Below are positions 1 through 7,324 of a stretch of DNA of 64,000 nucleotides, in pieces (within the stretch, counting starts at the first letter, position 1; each line of letters starts with the position of its first letter). The notes under the pieces were generated by a model. It was not told where the DNA came from. It searched no databases and saw only the letters and a program-made list of their open reading frames with translations. The stretch spans positions 62,001 to 126,000 of the forward strand of contig NZ_JBHTBW010000020.1 in the NCBI RefSeq assembly GCF_042665195.1, written 5' to 3'. The position numbers were made by a program, and so were the translations under genes. Source of the stretch: Laceyella putida. Lineage in GTDB: Bacteria > Bacillota > Bacilli > Thermoactinomycetales > Thermoactinomycetaceae.

Positions 1-3
1 TCA

Positions 4-33
4 TTGCAGTAAACTTTGACCCCTTTTTATAAT
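4..33 (+). promoter_or_regulatory. Putative sigma-A promoter of the broken Crp/Fnr gene
   Basis: A TTGCAG box at 4-9 and a perfect TATAAT at 28-33 are separated by 18 bases. A GGAGG ribosome site follows at about 66-70, ahead of the GTG at 80. Confidence 0.5.
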
Positions 34-79
34 AAAAATGCAATCTCCTCTCAGCTTTTTATTTTGCGGAGGCATAGGC

Positions 80-729
80 GTGGAGAAAACCGTACTACAT
101 TACATGAGTCAATGCCCCCAGCACGAGTTGTAGAATCAGCCCATCTATGTGGAATCTGACAAGGTATACCTGATCCAAAGAGGGCACGGCACCTTGTGGG
201 AAATCAGAGAGGATGGCAATCATGTCTTGTTGGACATCTTGCAGAAAGGAGAGATCGTGGAGCTGCCCAATATCCCAGATCGGATCTGTGAGTTTCGCCC
301 CCACAACCCCGTCCAGGTCGCGATCTGCGATTGTCAAGAAATTCTCCACTCTCCGATCGCTGTTCCTGTCATGGTGAAGTTGCGGAAGGATTGGACCCGC
401 GTTCAGGCGTTGCAAATGATCAAGCACTATAAATATGTGGAAGATCGGCTCGTCCACTTTCTCGTCTATCTGTCAAGGAATTTCCAGTCCAAGGCATCCA
501 AGCATCAGCTTGCCCTTCCCTTTCCCATCACACATGAAGAGCTAGCTGCCGCCATCCGATCCACTCGCGCCACAATACCCGCTTAAGCCAATTGAGGCGC
601 GAGCGCAAGATTGATTATGTTGAAAAGCAAGGAAAACGCCACATTTTGTTGACAGATGATTTCGCCAATTCACTCATGTTGTCCCAACCGGAAGTCAGTG
701 AAGTGAAACTACCCCCATCTCTAACATAA
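80..729 (+). pseudogene. Broken Crp/Fnr-family transcriptional regulator
   Basis: The reading frame resembles a Crp/Fnr regulator: an N-terminal cyclic-nucleotide-binding-type beta-barrel (around LWEIREDGNHVLLDILQKGE) and a C-terminal winged helix (ITHEELAAAIRSTRATI, then LRRERKIDYVEKQGKRHILL). It starts at GTG 80 behind a good GGAGG site. It is broken twice. An in-frame TAG lies at 131-133, 17 codons in. A single-base frameshift lies near 575-585, after which the protein continues in another frame to the TAA at 727. The promoter and terminator look intact, so the loss appears recent. A GTG at 149 could restart translation of the barrel, but the DNA-binding helix would still be lost. Sequencing error at both sites cannot be excluded. 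Confidence 0.8.
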
Positions 730-733
730 ATAA

Positions 734-770
734 GACAAAGCGCCCATCTTGACGCTTTGTCTATTTTTTT
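734..770 (+). terminator. Rho-independent terminator
   Basis: A perfect 9-bp stem (GACAAAGCG at 734-742, CGCTTTGTC at 753-761) is followed by a T-run. It ends the broken Crp/Fnr gene and lies between it and the convergent yndJ-like gene. Confidence 0.85.
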
Positions 771-2485
771 TACTCCGCTAGCGAAATTTCCGCTTCCTCC
801 ATGCGACTCAACCGGTAACGGATATGGAGAAACTTCCATTTCCATATCCACATGTCATGTACCGCATGCAACCTCCCGGCTTCATCAGCCCAAACGTGAA
901 AGCGCTCATGAAGGGGCAAGGAGAAGAGGCCGAGTCGAGAATAATAGTAGATCCCCTGATCGCCGGATTCCTTTCCCTGGAGACTCGTCAAGACCAACCC
1001 ATCTCCTTTTCCCGCTGGACTGTCGCCATGTTCCATCCTGAGCACGCCAGTCAAATTGCCCCAAGGACAAGGCAGCCCGATATTCATATACGTTTCTCCC
1101 GCGAAGGTATGGGTGGCATAAGCCGCTACGAACACGGCTTGGCCTGTGTCGGCATGGGTACGCACCCAGGCACGGCCCCCCCTTCTCCCATCACATGACT
1201 CTTTGACGGCAACCAGTTGGCTTTTCATTTCGGTAACCGCCTCACCGTGCCTGGGAAGATTGCATTGTTCAATCCGCTTCGTCAACCGGGCATACCAAAA
1301 GGAAAAACGCCGAAATCCCTTTTGCCACTCCACCTCCGCCTCCAACCGGTAAGCGAGAGTATCTTCATAAAAAGACCGAATCGCCGGATGGACCGCTTCA
1401 GGCCGGAAATCAGGCCGCGCAAAAGCGGAAAAATCATCAACGAGCCCGGTTACCCGACGAGTCTCATCGCTCCAACCCGATCGCGTCAACATGTCGGCTC
1501 CAATCCGCCATCTCCCTGTCAGTCGGCTATGCGGAATGCCATAGGGGGACACACGAGCCGGAGGAAGGATGTTCAACCATGCCCATGCGCCTGCCGTCAC
1601 AAATCCAAACGCATTTCCGACCCCATGGAAGAGAACCATTTCGTCAATCGTAAGGAAGGAAACATGAATCATCCGGCCCAAGCTATAGAGAACAGATAAC
1701 GCCATCGTGCCCCAAATCGTCAGGGAGGAAAGCAGGAACAAGGTGCGAATTTCCCACCGCGCCTCCTGTTTCCAAGCCACAGGAAGGACGAGTACCGTAT
1801 ATATCAGCAAAGCCAAGACAAACCAGACAACCGCCACAAACTCCAACACGGTTGAAAAAGTGATGCCCATCGCCACGATCATGGGGCCTGTGATCACTCC
1901 CACCGCCATCAACCGGTATCCACGGGGAAAACGGGAACGCCAATCCACCCATCTGCCCAACAGGCCGACAAAGATCGGCACCACAAAAGCGGAATAATGA
2001 AAATGAATCCCCGTCAGCGCGATAATTTCTTCACTAAAATGAAGGACGGGCACGCCAAATCGGCTCGCCGTCAACCATCCCCCACCCAAGGCCAAGTACA
2101 ATAAGCCACTGTCGATCGCAATCTCTTCCAAGGCCCATCTGTTTCGCCCGGTTAACCGCGCAAATCCGTACAAGGCGACAAGCATCGTGAAGCAAAGCCA
2201 TGGCAAGGAGAGGAAGCCTGCGACACTTCCCTTGGGAAAGAGAAACGAAACCGCTCCCATCAGCATGCACCAGGGATACCAACGCCAAGCCCACCGATAT
2301 GCACGAAAAACCTCCCCTGTCCGCCGACGCGTCTCAGTCAGACGCAACGTCAATGGAACGGTCACACCGATCGCCCAGAGCAATAATTGCTCTACCAGAT
2401 CTTTTGTGAAACATATCACAAATAGTGCCGCAAAAAAAGGTAACGCCATTTGTCTCAGCCATTTTGTGTTCACGATTTCACTCAT
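770..2485 (-). CDS. yndJ: YndJ-like multi-pass membrane protein
   Basis: This is a membrane protein of 571 residues from the ATG at 2485. The first half holds about nine hydrophobic segments, and conserved-looking polar motifs (LHFSEEI, GIHFHYSAF, LFHGVGNAFGF) sit in or near them. The second half (from about residue 330) is soluble and mixed alpha/beta. The length and the histidine-bearing membrane motifs match the Bacillus YndJ family, whose function is unknown. A GTG at 2515 would add 10 residues, but a TATAAT lies directly upstream on this strand (2521-2526), so 2515 would fall at the transcription start. The ATG at 2485, next to AAGGG, is preferred. The gene is convergent with the broken Crp/Fnr gene and divergent from the peptidase gene. 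Confidence 0.75.
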   Translation of the reverse strand: MSEIVNTKWLRQMALPFFAALFVICFTKDLVEQLLLWAIGVTVPLTLRLTETRRRTGEVFRAYRWAWRWYPWCMLMGAVSFLFPKGSVAGFLSLPWLCFTMLVALYGFARLTGRNRWALEEIAIDSGLLYLALGGGWLTASRFGVPVLHFSEEIIALTGIHFHYSAFVVPIFVGLLGRWVDWRSRFPRGYRLMAVGVITGPMIVAMGITFSTVLEFVAVVWFVLALLIYTVLVLPVAWKQEARWEIRTLFLLSSLTIWGTMALSVLYSLGRMIHVSFLTIDEMVLFHGVGNAFGFVTAGAWAWLNILPPARVSPYGIPHSRLTGRWRIGADMLTRSGWSDETRRVTGLVDDFSAFARPDFRPEAVHPAIRSFYEDTLAYRLEAEVEWQKGFRRFSFWYARLTKRIEQCNLPRHGEAVTEMKSQLVAVKESCDGRRGGRAWVRTHADTGQAVFVAAYATHTFAGETYMNIGLPCPWGNLTGVLRMEHGDSPAGKGDGLVLTSLQGKESGDQGIYYYSRLGLFSLPLHERFHVWADEAGRLHAVHDMWIWKWKFLHIRYRLSRMEEAEISLAE

Positions 2486-2696
2486 TCCCTTATCAGAGTA
2501 ATGGAAACATCTCACATATTATTATACTATGCATAAATAAGAAAAAGCAGAAAAGAAATAAAAACGCACGCCATATCAGCCGAGACATATCGTTTAATAG
2601 TTAAATAATTTAAATTTACAAATAGATTAAATATTTCTTATATTTTAACGTATAATGAAGATGAACCCTAATTCTCCTGTTCAGAGGTGAACATCC

Positions 2697-3341
2697 ATGA
2701 AAAAAGCAACCTGGTTAAGCGCCCTCTGTCTCTTTGGTGTCCTGTTCTGCGCCGCTCCTGTCGGACACGCCGCTTCCCCCCCGATTTCCTACACCCCGCT
2801 CCAACAGCAAGACATTCAACAAGCCAAAGAAAAAACAAAACAAGCGATTGCCAACTGGGACAACGGAGCTGGAACCCGTAGCGACGCTTCCGTTACTGGC
2901 GCAATTGGGGCGCCGGGGGAAATCTTGGTCACGCTGGATGGAACCAGCTCCGGTTCCTCCGCATGGGCGGGTGGACACGCCGCGGTAGTGTCGGATGTGG
3001 CCGGTTACACTGTGGAATCTTTCGGCAACAAGGGCGATCTAAACGGGGTGCGCCATTGGGTCAACGATTGGTCGACACGCTACACCAAAGTCAAAGGCTT
3101 GCGCGTTCAAGGGGCGACCGGCGCCGATTACAGCTATGCGGCTTCATACAACCGCCAACAAATCGGCAAACCCTACAATTACAACTTCTTCAATGTCACA
3201 ACCACAAGCAGTTTCTATTGTTCCCAACTCGTTTGGCGCGCTTATTACAACCGCGGCTACGATCTGAATGATGGATTGGCCGTCTGGCCCGTCGACCTGA
3301 TCGAGAGCCCGCTCACATATGAGTTTTACTCCCAAGGTTAA
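2697..3341 (+). CDS. Secreted YiiX/NlpC-P60-like cysteine peptidase
   Basis: This is a 214-residue exported protein. Residues 1-26 form a signal peptide ending in GHAA. The catalytic signature is the circularly permuted NlpC/P60 (YiiX/YebB-like) arrangement: a histidine in GGHAAVV (about H94) comes before the cysteine in SSFYCSQLVW (about C175). Such enzymes cleave amide bonds in cell-wall peptides or lipids; the substrate here is unknown. A TATAAT lies at 2651-2656 and a GAGGTG site precedes the ATG. The lipoprotein gene follows 51 bases downstream on the same strand, so the two may be co-transcribed. Confidence 0.8.
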   Translation: MKKATWLSALCLFGVLFCAAPVGHAASPPISYTPLQQQDIQQAKEKTKQAIANWDNGAGTRSDASVTGAIGAPGEILVTLDGTSSGSSAWAGGHAAVVSDVAGYTVESFGNKGDLNGVRHWVNDWSTRYTKVKGLRVQGATGADYSYAASYNRQQIGKPYNYNFFNVTTTSSFYCSQLVWRAYYNRGYDLNDGLAVWPVDLIESPLTYEFYSQG

Positions 3342-3392
3342 ACCGTTGTTTTTGCAGAGTTTGTTTCACTCATTTAGGAAAAGGAGAACACC

Positions 3393-4409
3393 ATGCGTTG
3401 GTTCATATCCCTCTTTCTAGTTCTCTGTCTCATGGGGTTATGCTCATGTGCTTCCGCTCCCCCAACAAACACAACGGAACCGAGCAAACTCGCGGTCATC
3501 TATACAAGCGCCGCGCAATCAGCCAGCCGTCTTGTTTTCCTCAATCGTCTTGGTGAGGTCAACCGCTCGGTGCCGCTGCAAGAAGGGGGCATCTTCCATC
3601 TTGAACAGAATCCCCGAGGAGAGTTGATTCTCCCTGTCCAATACGGCAATCACTTGATTTACCTCGACCGAAAAGGGCAATCGCGCAAACAGGCAAGTTT
3701 GCTCTATCCGTTATTTGTCAAAGAGGCCCAAGGCATTCGAATCGCCACCTACAACACCGAACTCAACGCAGGTACGTTGGAAATGAAACAGGCCAACCAG
3801 ACTCATCGGGTGAAACTCCCCGGTTTTCTGCGTGTGGCCACCTTTGATGAACATCATGTTTACGTGTTTGCCACGATCATCCATCAAAAGAAGCCCGTGT
3901 TGTACGTATTGGACAGAAACCGAGCTTCCCTCATCCAAACGCTTCCCCTGCAAATCGACTTGGCCAATGATATGGAGATCATCCATGGCCATTGCGTCTT
4001 GACTTCGGTGGACGCACACCGACAGATCGCCGTGGTGTCCCTTAAGGATTGGAGCATCCGCTACATTGACGTCCCCTATGGGCGGCCGGAGTTTATTCTT
4101 CCGCAAGGCGACTCCTTTTATCTCACCTACCAGAACCAAACCAAGCTCAGCGTCATCGACGCCGACACTTGGCAACCCCGCTCCACGGCGACATTGAAGC
4201 ATCCCGTTTTCCGTGCGGATGCGGACAGCGAACACCTCTATGTGTTAACACCCCTGGACCAAAGCGATCACGCTGGCGGAATCATCTCTGTCTATGATAA
4301 AAAAACGTTCCGATTCAAAGGGACTTGGACGCTGCCCAAAGAACGGGAATTGCTTGTGCAGGACTTGGCCGTTTTGCAGAGCGAAACCGGCGAACAAAAG
4401 ACACCATGA
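3393..4409 (+). CDS. Lipoprotein with a beta-propeller-like body
   Basis: This is a 338-residue lipoprotein. The N-terminus is a lipoprotein signal with a lipobox at LCSC-A (about residues 16-20), giving a membrane-anchored extracellular protein. The rest is regular strand-rich sequence with repeating patterns such as HLIYLDRKGQ, VLYVLDRNRASLIQTLPL, KLSVIDADTWQPRSTATL and IISVYDKKTFRFKGTWTL. This is the typical pattern of a YVTN/PQQ-type propeller. No catalytic motif is visible, and its role may be binding or scaffolding. AAAAGGAGA precedes the ATG. The stop codon overlaps the left arm of the terminator. Confidence 0.7.
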   Translation: MRWFISLFLVLCLMGLCSCASAPPTNTTEPSKLAVIYTSAAQSASRLVFLNRLGEVNRSVPLQEGGIFHLEQNPRGELILPVQYGNHLIYLDRKGQSRKQASLLYPLFVKEAQGIRIATYNTELNAGTLEMKQANQTHRVKLPGFLRVATFDEHHVYVFATIIHQKKPVLYVLDRNRASLIQTLPLQIDLANDMEIIHGHCVLTSVDAHRQIAVVSLKDWSIRYIDVPYGRPEFILPQGDSFYLTYQNQTKLSVIDADTWQPRSTATLKHPVFRADADSEHLYVLTPLDQSDHAGGIISVYDKKTFRFKGTWTLPKERELLVQDLAVLQSETGEQKTP

Positions 4410-4428
4410 TCCAAGCATGGTGTCTTTT
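4396..4428 (+). terminator. Rho-independent terminator (first of two near-identical copies)
   Basis: A 13-bp perfect stem (AAAAGACACCATG / CATGGTGTCTTTT) encloses a 7-base loop. The same hairpin recurs at 6606-6637. Confidence 0.85.
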
Positions 4429-4503
4429 GAGTTTTCTAAAACGTGGTCCCGGAGTCGATTTTCGAGTGCTCCTGTGCCCTTCTGGTACAGGTTGCTGGTT
4501 TAA

Positions 4504-4953
4504 CTAAAACTTCTGGACCAAAAACACACCTATGATAATAAGCAATGCGCCGAGTAACCGTTCTACACCTATCGTATGAACGGGAACATGAAGCAATCCA
4601 AAGTGATCAATGATCAAGGAAGCGATCACTTGTCCTGTCAACACCAAAGCGACTGTGGTACCTGCTCCGAGGTGTGGGATAAGAATGATAGTGGCAAACA
4701 CATAGAAAGCCCCGAGCAGGCCACCGATCCATATCCATGCCGGACCGGCCAACGCGTTTTTCAAGAGAATCGGTTGGTTCGAAAAAACTGTTAGAAACGA
4801 CAAAGCAATCGTTCCTACCAAAAAAGAAATGGCCGAAGCGGCCAGCGGGGAACCGATTGTATACCTCAATTGGGCGTTAATTGAAAATTGGACAGGCAAA
4901 GCAATGCCTGCGATGAGTGCGATGAGGATCAGAAGCCAAGATGTTTGAGACAT
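4504..4953 (-). CDS. DMT-superfamily YdcZ-like (DUF606) small transporter
   Basis: This 149-residue, very hydrophobic protein has about five transmembrane helices (residues 6-25, 37-56, 70-92, 97-115 and 128-147). Length and motifs (GIALPVQFSINAQLR, GAFYVFATIILIPHLG, ALVLTGQVIASLIIDHFG) match the YdcZ/DUF606 branch of the drug/metabolite transporter superfamily. These act singly or as paired small subunits; the substrate is unknown. AAGGAGGAC precedes the ATG. It stands alone, divergent from the MFS gene. This gene and the next look more AT-rich than their neighbours. Confidence 0.85.
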   Translation of the reverse strand: MSQTSWLLILIALIAGIALPVQFSINAQLRYTIGSPLAASAISFLVGTIALSFLTVFSNQPILLKNALAGPAWIWIGGLLGAFYVFATIILIPHLGAGTTVALVLTGQVIASLIIDHFGLLHVPVHTIGVERLLGALLIIIGVFLVQKF

Positions 4954-5362
4954 GGAAAGTCCTCCTTGCTTGAAATGTCGATGTTTGAATTACACCAATT
5001 AAATTTATTTTTTCATGTATGTTGGAGCCTGCAAGAGAGATGGGGCAAACATGCTGAAAAATGAAAAAAGACCACGCAGACCTGTCTTCTTCAAGCCAAT
5101 ACGATTGAACAATAAACTTACCACGCGTTCCATCTGGACACCGTATCCCCCTCTAAACACATCGAACGGATGATAGTATGTCGAGTACCTACATAATAAC
5201 ACCCACATGAATCATCTCATCTGATCCAATTCTGTCACTTACATTTAGTTTGTTTGTCACGTATTTTTAGTTTTCCATTAAAAATTATAAGATATCATTT
5301 AAATCGCATAGAAAAAGGGCGGCTAACTCGACATTCTTTATTTGATCAGAGGGGAGATCACA
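4954..5362. other. Intergenic region between two divergent transporter genes
   Basis: The region is AT-rich. A 67-codon frame on the minus strand (5005-5208) resembles no protein I know and lacks a good ribosome site. I see no structured RNA. It should hold the divergent promoters for the flanking transporters. Confidence 0.4.
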
Positions 5363-6538
5363 ATGAAAATCAGTGTTTATGTATTAGCAGCTGTTAGCTT
5401 TGTAGTAGGAACAGTAGAATTGATTATTGGTGGAATCCTCGATTTAGTCGCGAAAGACTTACAGGTTTCGATCAGTACAGCCGGCCAACTTATCTCCATT
5501 TATTCGGCCATTTTAGCATTCGCAAGTCCTATACTATTAAACCTTACTGCGAAGTTTGAACGAAAACGGCTTTACCTCTACTCATTGTCTGTATTTTTAA
5601 TTGGAAATTTGATGGCCGCATTTAGTCCCGATTACTCTATTTTGCTTTTCTCTAGAGTTTTATTAGCATTGAGTAATTCACTTCTATTGGTATTGCCTAT
5701 TACCATAGCAACTAAACTGGTTGCTCCTTCGTTTCGTGGCAGGGCGATCGGATTAATCTACATAGGAATCAGCGGTTCACTTGTTTTAGGGGTACCACTT
5801 GGAATGGTCGTTGGTCGAGCCTTCGGCTGGAGGTATATCTTTCTTATCCTTTCCATATTCATTGTCATTTCTATCATTGTTGTTTTCTTTTTATTGCCGA
5901 AGGTGACACCAGAACCAGCGCTACCTTTACGCCAGCAACTTGCTACGCTAAAAAACAAGAAATTACTCAGCACCCATTTGGTGACCATTTTGTTTTTGGC
6001 TGGTCACTTCACCCTTTATGCTTATCTGACTCATTATTCGCAAGAAGTTATGAATCTTAGTAATAGCTTACTCAGTTTTCTTTTCTTCGTATTCGGCATT
6101 GCCGCTGTATTGGGAGGAGGAATGGGTGGCTGGGCCACTGATAAGTGGGGAACATCAAACACGATCTTGACGGTCATCAGTTACTTTATCCCTGCTCTCA
6201 TTCTTTTGCCAGTCACGACTCACTTCCTCCCAGTCTTTATCATTAATCTAACCGTTTGGAGTCTATTGAGTTGGGCGCTCAATCCCGCTCAGCAGAACTA
6301 TCTAATCAAGGCCGCACCGGAAACTTCGGATATTCAGATCGGGTTGAATTTGTCTGCATCTCACATTGGAATCGCAACCGGCTCCGCTATAGGGGGAGTG
6401 GTAATCGAACAATCTTCAGTCTTTTTCAATCCCTGGGTAGGCGCATTTATCACCTTTGTTTCTTTAGGCTTCGCTATCTATTCCACTAGGCCGGTGTCCG
6501 CCAGAAAATATTTAGCTTACCAACACCTTCAAAAATAA
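5363..6538 (+). CDS. MFS transporter, 12-TM AraJ/PbuE-like efflux type
   Basis: This is a 391-residue protein with 12 predicted membrane segments. Family motifs include FVVGTVELIIGGIL in helix 1, a motif-A-like loop (NLTAKFERKRLYLYS) after helix 2 and GGGMGGWATDKWGTSNTIL in the second half. The layout fits the drug:H+ antiporter-1 group that includes sugar and purine efflux proteins (AraJ, PbuE/YdhL). The substrate cannot be told from sequence. The start is ATG 5363 because AGGGGAG lies six bases upstream; an earlier in-frame codon at 5342 has no such site. Codon and base use are AT-richer than in most neighbours. Confidence 0.85.
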   Translation: MKISVYVLAAVSFVVGTVELIIGGILDLVAKDLQVSISTAGQLISIYSAILAFASPILLNLTAKFERKRLYLYSLSVFLIGNLMAAFSPDYSILLFSRVLLALSNSLLLVLPITIATKLVAPSFRGRAIGLIYIGISGSLVLGVPLGMVVGRAFGWRYIFLILSIFIVISIIVVFFLLPKVTPEPALPLRQQLATLKNKKLLSTHLVTILFLAGHFTLYAYLTHYSQEVMNLSNSLLSFLFFVFGIAAVLGGGMGGWATDKWGTSNTILTVISYFIPALILLPVTTHFLPVFIINLTVWSLLSWALNPAQQNYLIKAAPETSDIQIGLNLSASHIGIATGSAIGGVVIEQSSVFFNPWVGAFITFVSLGFAIYSTRPVSARKYLAYQHLQK

Positions 6539-6605
6539 ATTCGCAAATGCTTCCAGCCACTCCGCTCTCGAAAATCGGCCTCCACCAGGATTGGGCATTA
6601 TCCTG

Positions 6606-6637
6606 AAAAGACACCATGATCCTAGCATGGTGTCTTT
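6606..6637. terminator. Bidirectional terminator (second near-identical copy)
   Basis: The stem AAAAGACACCATG / CATGGTGTCTTT encloses a 7-base loop that differs from the 4396 copy by one base. It lies between the convergent MFS and VOC genes and can serve both. Confidence 0.8.
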
Positions 6638-6645
6638 GCTTCTCC

Positions 6646-7032
6646 TTATTTCTTCGGCTCAAAAAATTCAATCCATTCCCCATCCGGACCATACACAAAA
6701 AAATAGCGGCCGATGGACAACGTCGTAATCTCCTCATCATTGAAGGCCACATTTAACTGCTTGAGGCGATCCCATTCCTTTTCAATATCGTCCACGGTAA
6801 ACGCGATGTGATGCACTTTGCCTTCCGCCGGCAATTGGTCATTGTAACCTTGAATAAGTTCCAATTGGGTCTCGCCTGCCCCGGGGAACCCGAGAAAGGC
6901 CAATTCCAAGGCCTCATCGTTATGCTTCACACGGCCCAACAGTTTCATGCCCACTACTTCTTGATAAAAAGCCAGAGATGCGTCCATGTCCTTCACCATG
7001 ACACCGACATGCTCGATTTTGCGAATCGCCAC
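6646..7032 (-). CDS. VOC-superfamily (glyoxalase-fold) protein
   Basis: This 128-residue protein has two beta-alpha-beta-beta-beta modules of the vicinal-oxygen-chelate fold. Candidate metal ligands are the histidine of KIEHVGV, the glutamate of TQLELIQ, the histidine of KVHHIAF and the glutamate of EWIEFFEP. Length and ligands resemble lactoylglutathione lyase and methylmalonyl-CoA epimerase, but the reaction cannot be fixed from this. GTG 7032 is chosen because GGAGG lies seven bases upstream. The ATG at 7050 sits ahead of that site and would add six residues. Confidence 0.8.
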   Translation of the reverse strand: MAIRKIEHVGVMVKDMDASLAFYQEVVGMKLLGRVKHNDEALELAFLGFPGAGETQLELIQGYNDQLPAEGKVHHIAFTVDDIEKEWDRLKQLNVAFNDEEITTLSIGRYFFVYGPDGEWIEFFEPKK

Positions 7033-7099
7033 AACCCCGCCTCCATTCATTTTGATTCCATGTACTATTCAATCTATTTTAATTGATTTTAGCAATAAA

Positions 7100-7131
7100 A
7101 ACACCCCCGGATCGAAAAATCCGGCGGTGTT
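7100..7131 (-). terminator. Terminator left behind by a decayed gene
   Basis: The stem AACACCCCCGGAT (7100-7112) / ATCCGGCGGTGTT (7119-7131) has an A-run on the 7090s side, so the T-tail is on the minus strand. It sits directly after the stop of the gene remnant at 7140. Confidence 0.75.
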
Positions 7132-7139
7132 CTCATCCC

Positions 7140-7305
7140 TTATCGTCTTAACTCCAACTCCGCTTCGGCTGAATGGTGAGTGCCGATTCCAATGCCGAAG
7201 TATTCCCCTTTGAACTTGTATCTCCCTGGTTGCGGCAGGGGTTTGCTCACCAGCCGCAGCTCAAAGGTTCATAGCGCGCCAAAGGTTGGACAACCCTTTT
7301 GAGTT
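7140..7305 (-). pseudogene. C-terminal remnant of an unidentified gene
   Basis: Read on the minus strand this stretch ends a protein with GRYKFKGEYFGIGIGTHHSA, followed by EAELELRR and TAA at 7140. Upstream, the frame runs into a TGA near 7270 and no start is present. A matching terminator follows. I take it as the last 40-50 codons of a gene whose front was lost. It does not match a family I know. It lies immediately downstream of the Sel1 protein gene. Confidence 0.5.
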
Positions 7306-7324
7306 GGCAACTGCTGCCGGCGAT

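Noticed and set aside
5005..5208. Minus-strand frame of 67 codons between the two transporters
   Set aside because: No good start context, no recognisable domain; probably chance.
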